Assembly (NCBI RefSeq): GCF_019219025.1
Contig: NZ_JAHUWN010000003.1
Coordinates: forward strand, 282,520-346,519
Direction of reading: 5' to 3'
DNA from: Bacillus sp. sid0103
GTDB lineage: Bacteria > Bacillota > Bacilli > Bacillales_B > DSM-18226
DNA length: 64,000 nucleotides
Below the pieces are notes generated by a model that was not told the origin of the DNA, did not search any database, and was given only the letters and a program-made list of their open reading frames with translations. This document shows, in pieces, positions 8,594 through 17,319 of this stretch (the first letter of the stretch is position 1; each line of letters begins with the position of its first letter). The translations under genes were made by a program, and so were the position numbers.

Positions 8594-9487
8594 ATGAATC
8601 TATTTGCGATTATTTCGGCAATTATTGTTGCCATCGGGACCGGATATTCAATCTATTCTGTTTACCGTAATAAAAATAAACTAGCTAACACATCTGGGAT
8701 GATGATAAGCATAGTCATTGCCGTTATTACTGGTCTCCTAACTGGCAGTACCATTGGAATCATTTCTGGTGAGACATTTCTAGTCGTCGGAGTCAGTATG
8801 ATTATTGGTTTTGTCATCGGTTTTTTAGCTGGACACCCCGTTGGGATATTGGCCATCCTAATGGCTTCTATATCTGGATTAATGGGCGGAATCATTGGAG
8901 CCATTCTTGGTGTCTTCCTTCAGTTTATCAACCCCACTATTTTACTTGGAATTTTGTTAGGATTTTATATTTTAATTATCGGATTCGTTATTATGTTTAT
9001 ATTCGTAGAATCCAATAATAAAGTAACGATTGATACACAGGAACTCTCCCCCTTTGCAATCATTGCTGGAGGAGTAGTACTGGTATCGCTGTTTCTATTT
9101 ATGTATAGCAGTGATTTAGTGGAAATTCCAGGCCAAAGTAAAACAACGCAAACTAAATCGGCACAGACAGCGACTAGTCTAGAGACTCCCAAAATGGAAA
9201 TTGATGTAACCCAAGAAAGCAAGCCACTTGTTAAAATGAAAGTAATGACACAGGGATACTCCCCTAATGTGATTCGGGTCAAAAAAGGGGTGCCTGTTGA
9301 ACTAGAAATAAACAATCCACTTGATAGTAGTAATTGTATTTCCACCTTTATGATTCCTGATTTTAATATAAACAATGTCAACTTAAAAACTGGTACAACA
9401 AATCTAACCTTCACTCCTGATAAAACAGGCGAATATACATTTAGCTGCGGGATGCAAATGTTTAAAGGGACGATTATTGTAGAGTAA
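8594..9487 (+). CDS. Polytopic membrane protein with C-terminal cupredoxin domain
   Basis: The 297-residue protein has about five membrane helices in its N-terminal 175 residues, an exported Thr/Ser/Gln-rich linker (about 180-215), and a cupredoxin-like beta domain (about 215-297). The candidate metal-binding residues are Cys in DSSNCISTF and the FSCGMQMFKG segment near the end, a Cys/Met-rich variant rather than the usual His-Cys-His-Met set. A role in copper binding or transport at the outer membrane face is inferred. The ATG follows AAGAGGAGAT. The gene is monocistronic with its own terminator. No copper ATPase or chaperone gene is adjacent. Confidence 0.8.
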   Translation: MNLFAIISAIIVAIGTGYSIYSVYRNKNKLANTSGMMISIVIAVITGLLTGSTIGIISGETFLVVGVSMIIGFVIGFLAGHPVGILAILMASISGLMGGIIGAILGVFLQFINPTILLGILLGFYILIIGFVIMFIFVESNNKVTIDTQELSPFAIIAGGVVLVSLFLFMYSSDLVEIPGQSKTTQTKSAQTATSLETPKMEIDVTQESKPLVKMKVMTQGYSPNVIRVKKGVPVELEINNPLDSSNCISTFMIPDFNINNVNLKTGTTNLTFTPDKTGEYTFSCGMQMFKGTIIVE

Positions 9488-9495
9488 GCATATCA

Positions 9496-9526
9496 AAAAG
9501 CACACGAGATTGATTCGTGTGCTTTT
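9496..9526 (+). terminator. Terminator after the cupredoxin-protein gene
   Basis: A 12-bp stem AAAAGCACACGA / TCGTGTGCTTTT with a 7-base loop lies between two converging genes and can serve both. Confidence 0.88.
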
Positions 9527-9537
9527 ACATTATGAAT

Positions 9538-10071
9538 CTATTCAAATATGTTTTCTGCTTGCCGTTTCTTTCGCTTATTTTCATCAGAGAGAACTTTAAT
9601 CGAAAGATAAATACCCGTGCCAGTTAAAATCATCAAGGCAACCGCAATTAAATCTATTAACCATTTTACATTTGTATTCCCAATTCTACCTTCATGCAGG
9701 CCACGGATTGTGGACATAATCGAACCTTGACCCATCCCTTGTCCGCGGAAACCTTCAGGAAGGTTTCCATTGCCTCCAAATCCACGCTGCCCTTGAAATT
9801 GATCATTTCCGTTTGTTCCGTTCTGACCATTAGCTTGTCCTCTAAATTGGCCAGAATTTTGTTCATTTCCTTGCATAAAACCACCATTCATTCCTTGTGA
9901 ACGTTGTCCTTGGTTAAATTGACCGGGTTGGAAATTCCCGCGCATGCCTTCCATTTGTGTTTGGCCAATTAACCAAGGTTCATTCATCAGCAGGCCTGTT
10001 AAGGACTCAATAAAGATGAAAATGGAGGCTATCAAGCCAATCCAAAGATGTGCCCTTCTCGTTTTTTTCAT
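9538..10071 (-). CDS. PepSY-associated membrane protein with Gly/Gln/Asn-rich exported loop
   Basis: A 177-residue protein with a membrane helix at about residues 8-28 and another at about 138-160, resembling the first and last helices of PepSY-TM proteins (start RRAHLWIGLIASIFIFIESLTG). Between them is a low-complexity loop of about 75 residues very rich in Gly, Gln, Asn and Phe (repeats such as GQFNQGQ, GQFRGQANGQNG). The PepSY domain itself is missing. It lies 3' of the two-component genes but has its own promoter region carrying the CTTAA direct repeat that is also present before the HlyD-type gene, so it is probably a target of that regulator. Its biochemical role is unknown. Confidence 0.75.
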   Translation of the reverse strand: MKKTRRAHLWIGLIASIFIFIESLTGLLMNEPWLIGQTQMEGMRGNFQPGQFNQGQRSQGMNGGFMQGNEQNSGQFRGQANGQNGTNGNDQFQGQRGFGGNGNLPEGFRGQGMGQGSIMSTIRGLHEGRIGNTNVKWLIDLIAVALMILTGTGIYLSIKVLSDENKRKKRQAENIFE

Positions 10072-10154
10072 TTTAAGGAATTCTCCCTTCAGTTTTACAT
10101 GTCGTAAAGTGTTGTGTTCAATTTATTGATATCAAACACATTATGAAGGGCTTT

Positions 10155-10172
10155 CCTTAAGATTTTCTTAAG
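10155..10172 (-). promoter_or_regulatory. Direct-repeat operator upstream of the PepSY-type gene
   Basis: Two CTTAAG copies (10156-10161 and 10167-10172) are spaced exactly 11 bp, one helical turn, as for OmpR/PhoB-family response regulators. The same pattern, CCTTAA-N5-CCTTAA-like, occurs at 13530-13546 before the adaptor gene. A CATAAT -10-like element lies 10 bp further towards the gene. Confidence 0.6.
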
Positions 10173-10198
10173 AATCAGATGCTTGAACCGACACTATT

Positions 10199-10371
10199 TC
10201 ATAAGACTCTGTTAAACTGCCCGGTGTTTTCCCCTCCAGGCACTCAGCACCGTGCGGGCGGTCAGGGTCCCTCGGCGCATGACGTGCCTGATGGGACCCG
10301 CTTTTCCCGCAGGAGTCTCACGACTTCCGATACAATCAACATTGTGGAAAAATCAACAATTGCCTTTCATA
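10199..10371. repeat. Long copy of the GC-rich palindromic dispersed element
   Basis: About 170 bp of GC-rich imperfect palindrome beginning near CTCTGTTAAACTGCC, with CTCCAGGCA, CGTGCGGGCGG, CCCGCAGGAGTCTC and ACAATCAACATTG blocks that match the element at 55674-55853 in the same order. It contrasts with the AT-rich flanks. It separates the histidine kinase gene from the PepSY-type gene. Open frames read through it are not real genes. Confidence 0.8.
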
Positions 10372-10372
10372 G

Positions 10373-10401
10373 AAAAAACCCAAAAATCAATTTTTTTGGG
10401 T
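10373..10401 (-). terminator. Terminator overlapping the histidine kinase stop codon
   Basis: The stem ACCCAAAAA / TTTTTGGGT contains the TGA stop of the kinase gene in its loop and is followed by a T run on the minus strand. Confidence 0.75.
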
Positions 10402-11649
10402 CCTTGGAAAAATAATTTCAATTGTTGTTCCTTTGCCGAGGGTGCTATGCACCTTGGTCTTACCATGATGTTTCTCGATAATCCATTTCGCAATCGATAG
10501 ACCTAATCCAGTACCTTCTGCAGCAGTCCTTGCTTTATCACTCTGATAGAAACGATCAAAGATTTTTGGAATATCATTTTCAGGAATCCCGATTCCGGTA
10601 TCCTTTATTTTAAAAAAGATGGAAGAGTGATTTTGTGAACATGAAAGCAGTATTTTCCCGCCCTCTTTGGTATATTTCATAGCATTGTCCAATAAAATGA
10701 CGATTAACTGATGAATACGTGCTTTATCAGCAAAAAATCTAACAGGTTCAGCTTCTAGCAATTGGAGGGACTTATCTTGATACAGTGCAATTTCCTCGTA
10801 ATGTTGTAGAATCTCTTTCAAAAGTTCGTCAAGTTGAAATACTTCCTTCTTGACTTCAATTTGATCAGAATCCGATCGCGCCAGTGTTAATAAGTTCGTC
10901 ACTAATTTAGAAAGTCGTCTTGATTCATTTGAAATGGTTGAGACGTCAATAATTTTTTCCTGGATGGTTGCATTAGGGGCTCTAAATAGTAAATCCGTTT
11001 TTGCTTGGATGACCGCTAATGGTGTCCGTAACTCATGCGATGCATCGGACACAAACTCTGTTTGCTTATGCCAGGCTTTTTTTATGGGGACAAGTGCTCT
11101 TCCTGCTAAAAAATACCCAGAAGCGACTGCACAAATGATTCCAACCCCCATACCAATTAACATAATCAACAATAGCCTGTCCAATAATTCTTGTTCCGAG
11201 TTAACATTGCGGATGAATTGAACGGTTATTTTTCCTAACTGAGGATGATTTACTTCAAAAGCAATATACCTAAACGAGAAATGTTCTACATCCACGTCCG
11301 TTAACGTATTTAATTCTGTTGGACGGATCCGTTTCTCATTATCTGCGAAAATCTCCGCATCTCGGTTTTGTTCCAATAAAAGCTGATTGTTTTTATCCCA
11401 GAGTAGGGTTAAAATCCGTGGATCTCTCCTAATAAATCTTGGAAATTGCCCCCCATTCCCCTCATGAACTTCACCTGGTCCAGCCAGCAGCTGTTGAAAA
11501 TGTTCAATCGATTCCAGCAGTGATTGGTTAACATCTTTATATAATTTATTATCTGTGTAAAAATAAATGACGGTTCCAAGGATGCTAATAAGGACGATAA
11601 ATACTAATGAATTAAGAAATGTCAATTTAATAAGTGTCTGCCGAAACAT
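10387..11649 (-). CDS. Sensor histidine kinase
   Basis: A 420-residue membrane sensor kinase. A first membrane helix (about residues 10-30), an extracellular sensing region of about 125 residues and a second helix (about 157-180) are followed by a HisKA domain with SDASHELRTPLAVI (phosphorylated His) and an ATPase domain with N box DNAMKYTKEGG, G1 DTGIGIP and G2 GTGLGLSIAKWIIEKHHG. It starts 8 bp after the response regulator gene, with AGGAGT overlapping that gene's end, so the two are translated from one mRNA. The signal is unknown; flanking genes encode envelope proteins. Confidence 0.94.
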   Translation of the reverse strand: MFRQTLIKLTFLNSLVFIVLISILGTVIYFYTDNKLYKDVNQSLLESIEHFQQLLAGPGEVHEGNGGQFPRFIRRDPRILTLLWDKNNQLLLEQNRDAEIFADNEKRIRPTELNTLTDVDVEHFSFRYIAFEVNHPQLGKITVQFIRNVNSEQELLDRLLLIMLIGMGVGIICAVASGYFLAGRALVPIKKAWHKQTEFVSDASHELRTPLAVIQAKTDLLFRAPNATIQEKIIDVSTISNESRRLSKLVTNLLTLARSDSDQIEVKKEVFQLDELLKEILQHYEEIALYQDKSLQLLEAEPVRFFADKARIHQLIVILLDNAMKYTKEGGKILLSCSQNHSSIFFKIKDTGIGIPENDIPKIFDRFYQSDKARTAAEGTGLGLSIAKWIIEKHHGKTKVHSTLGKGTTIEIIFPRTQKN

Positions 11650-11657
11650 TTGTACTC

Positions 11658-12329
11658 CTATTCTTCGTTTAACATATAGCCAACGCCACGAATGGTTTTA
11701 ATAACAGTATGGTAACCTGATGGTTCTAGTTTTTTTCGAAGATGGTGCATGAATACCTCAACAATTGCGATGGTTGTATCTGAATCAAAGCCCCATACCC
11801 GGTCATAGATTTGTTCTTTTGTAAGAATTGCCCCTTTATTTTGAATTAGAAATTCTAGCAGTTCGTATTGCTTTGCCGTGAGTTTTATTTGAGAGCCATC
11901 AACAACAATGTCTCTTTCCTTTCCTAACAATTCGATCCCGCGATACTGAATTGTTTGATTGGTTGTTAAGCTTCCGCTTCTTCTTAACAAGGCACGGATT
12001 CTGGCCTTTAACTCTGCAGCTTGGAACGGCTTCACTAAATAATCATCACCGCCGCTATCGAGTCCCTGGACCCGATCTTCGAGCGAATCTCTAGCAGTAA
12101 GGAACAGGACTGGTATTTTTAAGCCTTCCTTCCGAATCGTTCGTAACACTTCAAATCCATCGATTTCAGGAATCATGACATCTAACACAATCACATCATG
12201 TATATTCTGCATCGCCAAAAACAAGGCGTCCTCTCCATTGGTTGCTTGATCCACTTCAAACTCATCCGATAAAAGCTGAACAATTGAATCTAATAATGAC
12301 AAATTATCCTCAACAACTAATATACGCAT
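11658..12329 (-). CDS. OmpR/PhoB-family response regulator
   Basis: A 223-residue two-component regulator. The receiver domain (about 1-115) has the acidic pair in VVEDN, the phosphoacceptor Asp in VIVLDVMIPEIDGFEVL and the conserved Lys in DYLVKPF. The C-terminal winged-helix domain (about 125-220) has the VWGFDSDTTIAIVEVFMHHL recognition region and ends TIRGVGYML. It is the first gene of the regulator-kinase operon and has a GGAGAG ribosome site. The 11-bp-spaced direct repeats upstream of both neighbouring membrane-protein genes are its likely binding sites. Confidence 0.95.
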   Translation of the reverse strand: MRILVVEDNLSLLDSIVQLLSDEFEVDQATNGEDALFLAMQNIHDVIVLDVMIPEIDGFEVLRTIRKEGLKIPVLFLTARDSLEDRVQGLDSGGDDYLVKPFQAAELKARIRALLRRSGSLTTNQTIQYRGIELLGKERDIVVDGSQIKLTAKQYELLEFLIQNKGAILTKEQIYDRVWGFDSDTTIAIVEVFMHHLRKKLEPSGYHTVIKTIRGVGYMLNEE

Positions 12330-12386
12330 ATCTATCTCTCCTATTTATAAAAAGGAATATATTATAACGGTAATTATATAGCAAAG

Positions 12387-12417
12387 AAAGCGATCGCAAC
12401 ATCCTTACGATCGCTTT
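12387..12417. terminator. Hairpin between the adaptor and response regulator genes
   Basis: The stem AAAGCGATCG / CGATCGCTTT with a 10-base loop lies in the 157-bp gap. The T run is better on the plus strand; on the minus strand it could still end the adaptor transcript. Confidence 0.65.
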
Positions 12418-12486
12418 TTCCATTTCACTCATGCTTCTAAAAATGAGTCATTCTCCCTGCTCGGTCATCAGAAAGATTACTTCCCT

Positions 12487-13449
12487 TTAGTTTCTATTTT
12501 TTCCGCCAAATTGTCCACTTCCATTTCTGTACATCCCGCCTGCATTACCAAAGCCGCCGATGCCAGTTCCAAAACCGCTCCTTTGCAACGTGCCTTCTGA
12601 ATTGGTTGAGGTACTTGCCTTTGCTAGTTTTGGCAATTGAAGAGTCTCACCTTCTTTGACGCCCTTCGTGATCTCCACGTAATCTTCATTGGCCAGTCCT
12701 GTTTCGACTGTTTTATGCTCATTTCCAGTACCTGATCCAGTGGAAGTAACCATCACATATTTTTGATCATTGGAACTGTAAATGGCGTCAAGTGGTACAT
12801 ATAGTACATTTTCCTTACTTTCGGTAAGAATACTAGCTTCTGCGCTCATTCCTACCATTAATTGATCTGGTTTATTGATGTGTATAGTGACACCGAATGT
12901 AGACACACCATTTGAAGCTGTTCCCTCATCCGCAATCGCTGTCACTTTACCCGCGAAGGTTTTGTCAGGGAACGAATTAACTTTTACGCTTACCGCTTGA
13001 CCTTTCTTGATTTTTGAAATATCCAGCTCATCAATTTGAACCACCGTTTGTAAGTCCTTATAATTGGTAACATGGGCGACAACTTGTCCGCTCGTTACGC
13101 GCTCACCTGCGGTAACTGAAATAGTCGTAATCACACCAGCAGCTGTAGCTGTCACAGGGTCACTTCCATCCGTAAAAGTGATTAATTCATCTCCTTTATT
13201 TACTTGCTCTCCAGCCTCAACTAACACTTCATCTATTTCTTTGTTATTAAGCTTGGATTTAATGTCTTCGCTCGTTACCGCTTGAACTGTTCCCGAACCG
13301 CTGATATTGACCTTCAATGTTCCTTTTTGTACAAGGGCTGTTCGGCCTGGTGCGGACACAGCTTTAGTTGTTAATTTCGAGGTAAACCATTGATAGCCGA
13401 CAAAACCTATGACTAGACAGCCGAATAAAATGATAATCCATTTTTTCAT
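12487..13449 (-). CDS. HlyD/MacA-type periplasmic adaptor (membrane fusion) protein
   Basis: A 320-residue membrane fusion protein like B. subtilis YknX. A membrane anchor at about residues 3-22 is followed by a split biotinyl-lipoyl domain (IKSKLNNKEIDEVLVEAGEQ and the PVTATAAGVITTISVTAGE half), a beta-barrel region, and a membrane-proximal domain with KTVETGLANEDYVEITKGV. The C-terminus ends in a Gly/Asn-rich tail (GFGTGIGGFGNAGGMYRNG). The ATG at 13449 follows AAAGGAGAA; upstream in-frame codons lack a ribosome site. No MacB-type permease or ATPase is adjacent, so its transporter partner must be elsewhere. The promoter region carries the CTTAA direct repeat. Confidence 0.88.
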   Translation of the reverse strand: MKKWIIILFGCLVIGFVGYQWFTSKLTTKAVSAPGRTALVQKGTLKVNISGSGTVQAVTSEDIKSKLNNKEIDEVLVEAGEQVNKGDELITFTDGSDPVTATAAGVITTISVTAGERVTSGQVVAHVTNYKDLQTVVQIDELDISKIKKGQAVSVKVNSFPDKTFAGKVTAIADEGTASNGVSTFGVTIHINKPDQLMVGMSAEASILTESKENVLYVPLDAIYSSNDQKYVMVTSTGSGTGNEHKTVETGLANEDYVEITKGVKEGETLQLPKLAKASTSTNSEGTLQRSGFGTGIGGFGNAGGMYRNGSGQFGGKNRN

Positions 13450-13529
13450 CTTACGTTCTCCTTTTTTGATCCTTTCCATCTCCCTGGGACAGCATATTTT
13501 TTTAGAATAGCTATATTATTATCTCCTTT

Positions 13530-13546
13530 CCTTAACTTTTCCTTAA
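13530..13546 (-). promoter_or_regulatory. Direct-repeat operator upstream of the adaptor gene
   Basis: Two CTTAA copies (13531-13535 and 13542-13546) spaced 11 bp, each preceded by C, lie about 85 bp upstream of the start. On the minus strand they read TTAAGGAAAAGTTAAGGAAA, almost the same as the repeat before the PepSY-type gene. Confidence 0.6.
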
Positions 13547-13586
13547 AAGATTGATAAAACAGTGATTGTCCGAACATGATTATGGA

Positions 13587-13647
13587 TTGACACCCATTTT
13601 TATTTACTTTATAGTTTAACAAGTGAATAGTTAAACAGTTTAACTAT
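13587..13647 (+). promoter_or_regulatory. Sigma-A promoter and MarR operator
   Basis: A near-consensus promoter TTGACA (13587-13592), 17-bp spacer, TATAGT (13610-13615) is followed by a perfect palindrome ATAGTTAAAC-A-GTTTAACTAT at 13627-13647. A further half-site, ATAGTTTAAC (13611-13620), overlaps the -10. The palindrome covers the expected transcription start, which fits autorepression by the MarR protein encoded next. Confidence 0.85.
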
Positions 13648-13674
13648 TTTTATAAAAATGAGGTGAAATCAATC

Positions 13675-14136
13675 ATGGATAAAAACATCATCCAAGAGTT
13701 AATCGACCGTTATGTGACCGTTTCTTTTCAAGTCCACAAAAAAGCAGAATATTTAATCAAGGGGCAAATTGGTGACGATCTCACAAACGATCAGCATTAC
13801 ATATTAAGGTATATTCATCAAGCAAAGGAATGTACATCCACAGAGCTCGCTGATGCATTTGAGGTCAATAAAAGTGCCATCACTGCCATCATTAATCGGA
13901 TGGCAGACCGAGGACTCATAGAAAGAACGCGTGATGAAAACGACCGCAGGGTGGTTTACTTAACACTAACAAATGAAGGTTACACACTTTACGAGAATTG
14001 CCAAGAGAAAGTTCAATTGCTTGTTGAATCAATTATTACCCAATTTGATCAATCCGAAATTACTGCTTTTATCAATACCTATGAAAAATTGGCACAGATT
14101 TTAATCAACAAGAAAAAAGATGAACTGGGGGAATAA
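13675..14136 (+). CDS. MarR-family transcriptional regulator
   Basis: A 153-residue winged-helix repressor of the MarR family, with the recognition region LADAFEVNKSAITAIINRMADRGLIERTRDENDRRVVYL. The ATG at 13675 has a GAGGTG site 9 bases upstream; a GTG inside that site (13663) opens the same frame but is unlikely. Its stop codon abuts the ATG of the MMPL pump gene, so the two form an operon. The arrangement matches B. subtilis ydgG-ydgH as I recall it. The strong palindrome over its promoter suggests autorepression relieved by a small molecule exported by the pump. Confidence 0.92.
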   Translation: MDKNIIQELIDRYVTVSFQVHKKAEYLIKGQIGDDLTNDQHYILRYIHQAKECTSTELADAFEVNKSAITAIINRMADRGLIERTRDENDRRVVYLTLTNEGYTLYENCQEKVQLLVESIITQFDQSEITAFINTYEKLAQILINKKKDELGE

Positions 14137-17100
14137 ATGGTGAGAGCAATCATAAAAGGTAAATGGCTTATCTTAGTGGCGTGGATCCTCGTTATCACCG
14201 CATTATTTATGGTAGCTCCAAACATGGAAACACTGGTTCGGGAGAAAGGGCAAATAACTGTACCAGAAGGCTACTCTTCCACCATCGCCGAAAAAATACT
14301 TAAAGATGTCCAATCAACTGAAAACAGTGGCAGTAATCTCCAAACGGCCTTGGTTTTTCATAGTGACAAAAAGTTAACAAAGGACGATTTTGCAATTGCA
14401 GAAAAAGCTGTTAAACAGCTTGAACAAAACAAAGATAAACTTGGGATTTCCGAAATATTATCCCATTTTAATCAAGCCCAGCTAAAGGACCAATTGGTTT
14501 CTGAGGATGAAAAAACGATTCTAGTGTCCCTTAAGGTCGATGTAAAGGGTCGAGAAGCCAAAGAAATAGCAGACGAATTGTATCATGAAATTGATGATGT
14601 CAAGCTTGATCATTACTACACGGGAAACTGGGTAATCAGTGATGACCTCGTCACCAACTCTCAAGAAGGCTTGAAAAAAACAGAGGGAATTACTGTTGGC
14701 TTCATTCTGATTGTGCTCCTTCTAGTGTTTAGATCAGCTATTGCTCCCATTATTCCGTTGGTTACAGTAGGCTTCAGTTATCTTACAGCGCAATCGATTG
14801 TTTCCATCCTCGTGGATAAGGTTGACTTTCCACTTTCAACCTTTACCCAAATTTTCTTAGTCGCCGTCCTATTTGGGATTGGAACAGACTATTGTATCTT
14901 GCTGCTAAGCCGTTTTAAAGAGGAAATGGCAAAGAATGATAGTGTAACAGAGTCGATTGTGCAAACCTACCGAACTGCTGGAAAAACTGTTTTTTTTAGC
15001 GGCGTTGCCGTGATGATCGGGTTTGCTTCAATTGGTTTTTCAACCTTCAAGCTATATCAATCAGCAGCGGCGGTTGCTGTAGGAGTTGCGATCCTTTTAA
15101 TCGCACTTGTTACGATAGTCCCCTTCTTTATGGCAGTGTTAGGCAAAAAACTATTTTGGCCATCCAAAGGCAAACTTGAACACAGCGAGAGTAAATTTTG
15201 GGGATTTGCTGGTAGATTTGCACTCGCACGACCATTGATTGCTTTTATCATAGTCGGGATCATCTCAGTCCCATTCTTATTCACCTACAAAGATCAATTA
15301 TCGTTTAATTCACTTGAAGAAATCAGCGATGATTTTCCATCAATAAAAGGTTTCAACATCATCGCTGATTCATTTGGACCTGGCGAATCGATGCCTACGC
15401 AAATTGTCATTAAAAATGATGATCAAATGAATACATCCGAATATATGGCTATTACCGAAAAAATTAGTCAAGAGCTATCCCGTGTAAACGATGTTGAAAC
15501 AGTTCGGTCCGTGACCCGTCCTACTGGTAACACACTTGACGACTTATATCTGTCCAAACAAGTGGCAAGTCTAGGTGATGGACTTGGCAAAGGTAATGAC
15601 GGAATTAAAAAGATCAGTGATGGCCTCGCGGAAGCAGGCAGCCAGATGGCAGCCAATCAGCCAAAAATGCAGGAAGCCACCGCTGGAATCAACGAGTTAA
15701 TAAACGGAACCACTAAACTAAAAACAGGGATGGGAGACATACAAGGAGGACTTACCGAAATTGAGAAAGGACTTAAATCAGGTTCTGCTGGTTCTACCCA
15801 AATCAAAGAGGGCTTGGCCCAGGTTAAAACGAAATCTGAAGAGGTTTTAGCTGGAAGCAAACATTTGCTGGGGGGCTATCAGAAAGCAAGTGCTGGCTTA
15901 GCTGTACTAAACGGGCAATATGAAACAATAGCAACTAAATTGAATACATTGCACGATTCTTTATCTGCCACCAATCAATATTTTGCTAATCTGGAAAAAA
16001 AGTACAGTGATATTGGTCAAAATCAAAACTACCAAGCTATTAAAAAGACGGTTCAGGGCTCGCAAACTGCAACAAAGGAGTTAGCTGGAGGATTACAGCA
16101 ATTAAATGGCGGACTTAAGAATGCCCAAGAAGGAATTCAGTTTGCCAATAGTAAGTTTTCAGACATTACAAAAGGCCAAAAAGCTTTGATTAACGGGATG
16201 GAAGGTCTTTTAAAAGGAGTTTCCGATCTTGAAACAGGACTTAATAAATTGACTGCCGGGCAAGGAAAAGTCATTGCCGGACTTCCCCAATTTACCGGTG
16301 GACTATCTGGAATCAATGACGGACAAAAACAGCTGCTGACAGGCTTCCAAGATATGGGCAGTCAGATTACGCAGCTTTCAGATGGCTTAACCCAAAGTTC
16401 TGATGGTTTAAATCAAGTTTCAGACGGTCTGAATTCTGCTCAGGATTATCTGGCTGAAGTATCAAAACAAAAGCAAAACGGATTTTATATTCCACAGGAT
16501 GTCCTTGACAGTAAAGACTTCGAGCAAGCACTGGATGCTTACTTGTCAAAAGATAGAAAAGTAATGACGATTGATGTAATCTTTAGCAAAAATCCGTATT
16601 CTAATGATGCGATTAACCGCGTTCCTGAAATTAAGGAAGCCGTTAAACGCGTAATTAATGAAACCAAACTTGAGAATGCTAAAGTGGCGGTTGGCGGTGT
16701 TTCAAGTATGCATAATGATCTTGATTCCATTTCAAAAGCGGATTATTCAAGAACCGTTGTGCTGATGCTGGTAGGGATAAGTATTATCCTAATCATCCTG
16801 TTACGTTCGTTCATTATGCCACTGTATCTTATTGGTTCATTAGTCTTAACCTACTATACTTCAATGGCCATTTCAGAAAAAATCTTTGTTAATTTATTAG
16901 GTTATTCCGGAATAAGCTGGGCAGTTCCATTCTTTGCTTTTGTTATATTAGTAGCTTTAGGGATCGACTATAGTATTTTCTTAATGGATCGTTTCAATGA
17001 ATATCGAAGCCTGCCTGTCGATAAAGCCATACTCCTTTCTATGAAAAAAATGGGTACTGTCATTATCTCGGCGGCTGTTATCTTAGGCGGTACATTTGCT

Positions 17101-17280
17101 GCGATGATGCCATCAGGTGTTTTATCCTTACTTGAAATTGCAACGATCCTCTTAATCGGATTAGCCTTGTACTCCCTAGTCGTGCTTCCATTGTTTGTCC
17201 CTGTAATGGTGAAAACATTCGGTGAAGCCAACTGGTGGCCATTTATTAAAAATAAAGATAATGACAATCTTATAGATTAA
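14137..17280 (+). CDS. MMPL/RND-family transporter with long Gly-rich heptad-like domain
   Basis: A 1047-residue export pump of the MMPL (YdfJ/YdgH) branch of the RND superfamily. Two membrane blocks, each with an isolated helix followed by five (about residues 8-28 and 180-400; 860-1035), carry the conserved GIGTDYCILLLSRFKEE and ALGIDYSIFLMDRFNEYR motifs that bind or transmit proton movement. Between them an exported region of about 350 residues contains many LxxGLxxL-type repeats (for example GLNKLTAGQGKVIAGLPQF), like YhgE/Pip proteins, and is likely a long coiled-coil stalk. It follows the marR gene without a gap. Substrate is probably a lipid, peptide or toxic compound. Confidence 0.93.
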   Translation: MVRAIIKGKWLILVAWILVITALFMVAPNMETLVREKGQITVPEGYSSTIAEKILKDVQSTENSGSNLQTALVFHSDKKLTKDDFAIAEKAVKQLEQNKDKLGISEILSHFNQAQLKDQLVSEDEKTILVSLKVDVKGREAKEIADELYHEIDDVKLDHYYTGNWVISDDLVTNSQEGLKKTEGITVGFILIVLLLVFRSAIAPIIPLVTVGFSYLTAQSIVSILVDKVDFPLSTFTQIFLVAVLFGIGTDYCILLLSRFKEEMAKNDSVTESIVQTYRTAGKTVFFSGVAVMIGFASIGFSTFKLYQSAAAVAVGVAILLIALVTIVPFFMAVLGKKLFWPSKGKLEHSESKFWGFAGRFALARPLIAFIIVGIISVPFLFTYKDQLSFNSLEEISDDFPSIKGFNIIADSFGPGESMPTQIVIKNDDQMNTSEYMAITEKISQELSRVNDVETVRSVTRPTGNTLDDLYLSKQVASLGDGLGKGNDGIKKISDGLAEAGSQMAANQPKMQEATAGINELINGTTKLKTGMGDIQGGLTEIEKGLKSGSAGSTQIKEGLAQVKTKSEEVLAGSKHLLGGYQKASAGLAVLNGQYETIATKLNTLHDSLSATNQYFANLEKKYSDIGQNQNYQAIKKTVQGSQTATKELAGGLQQLNGGLKNAQEGIQFANSKFSDITKGQKALINGMEGLLKGVSDLETGLNKLTAGQGKVIAGLPQFTGGLSGINDGQKQLLTGFQDMGSQITQLSDGLTQSSDGLNQVSDGLNSAQDYLAEVSKQKQNGFYIPQDVLDSKDFEQALDAYLSKDRKVMTIDVIFSKNPYSNDAINRVPEIKEAVKRVINETKLENAKVAVGGVSSMHNDLDSISKADYSRTVVLMLVGISIILIILLRSFIMPLYLIGSLVLTYYTSMAISEKIFVNLLGYSGISWAVPFFAFVILVALGIDYSIFLMDRFNEYRSLPVDKAILLSMKKMGTVIISAAVILGGTFAAMMPSGVLSLLEIATILLIGLALYSLVVLPLFVPVMVKTFGEANWWPFIKNKDNDNLID

Positions 17281-17287
17281 TTTAGGT

Positions 17288-17319
17288 GCGCTGGTCGATT
17301 GGATCAGCGTTCTTTTTTA
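17288..17319 (+). terminator. Terminator of the marR-MMPL operon
   Basis: The stem CGCTGGTC / GATCAGCG with a 5-base loop is followed by TTCTTTTTTA. Confidence 0.8.

Noticed and set aside
10179..10500. Overlapping plus-strand open frames of 78-82 codons
   Set aside because: They read through the GC-rich dispersed repeat and the antisense strand of the histidine kinase gene; there is no ribosome site and no protein-like pattern.
14137..17280. Type VII secretion or phage-receptor (YhgE-like) identity of the MMPL protein
   Set aside because: The Gly-rich heptad region resembles YhgE, but the two RND membrane blocks with GxGTDY and GIDY motifs fix it as an MMPL transporter.
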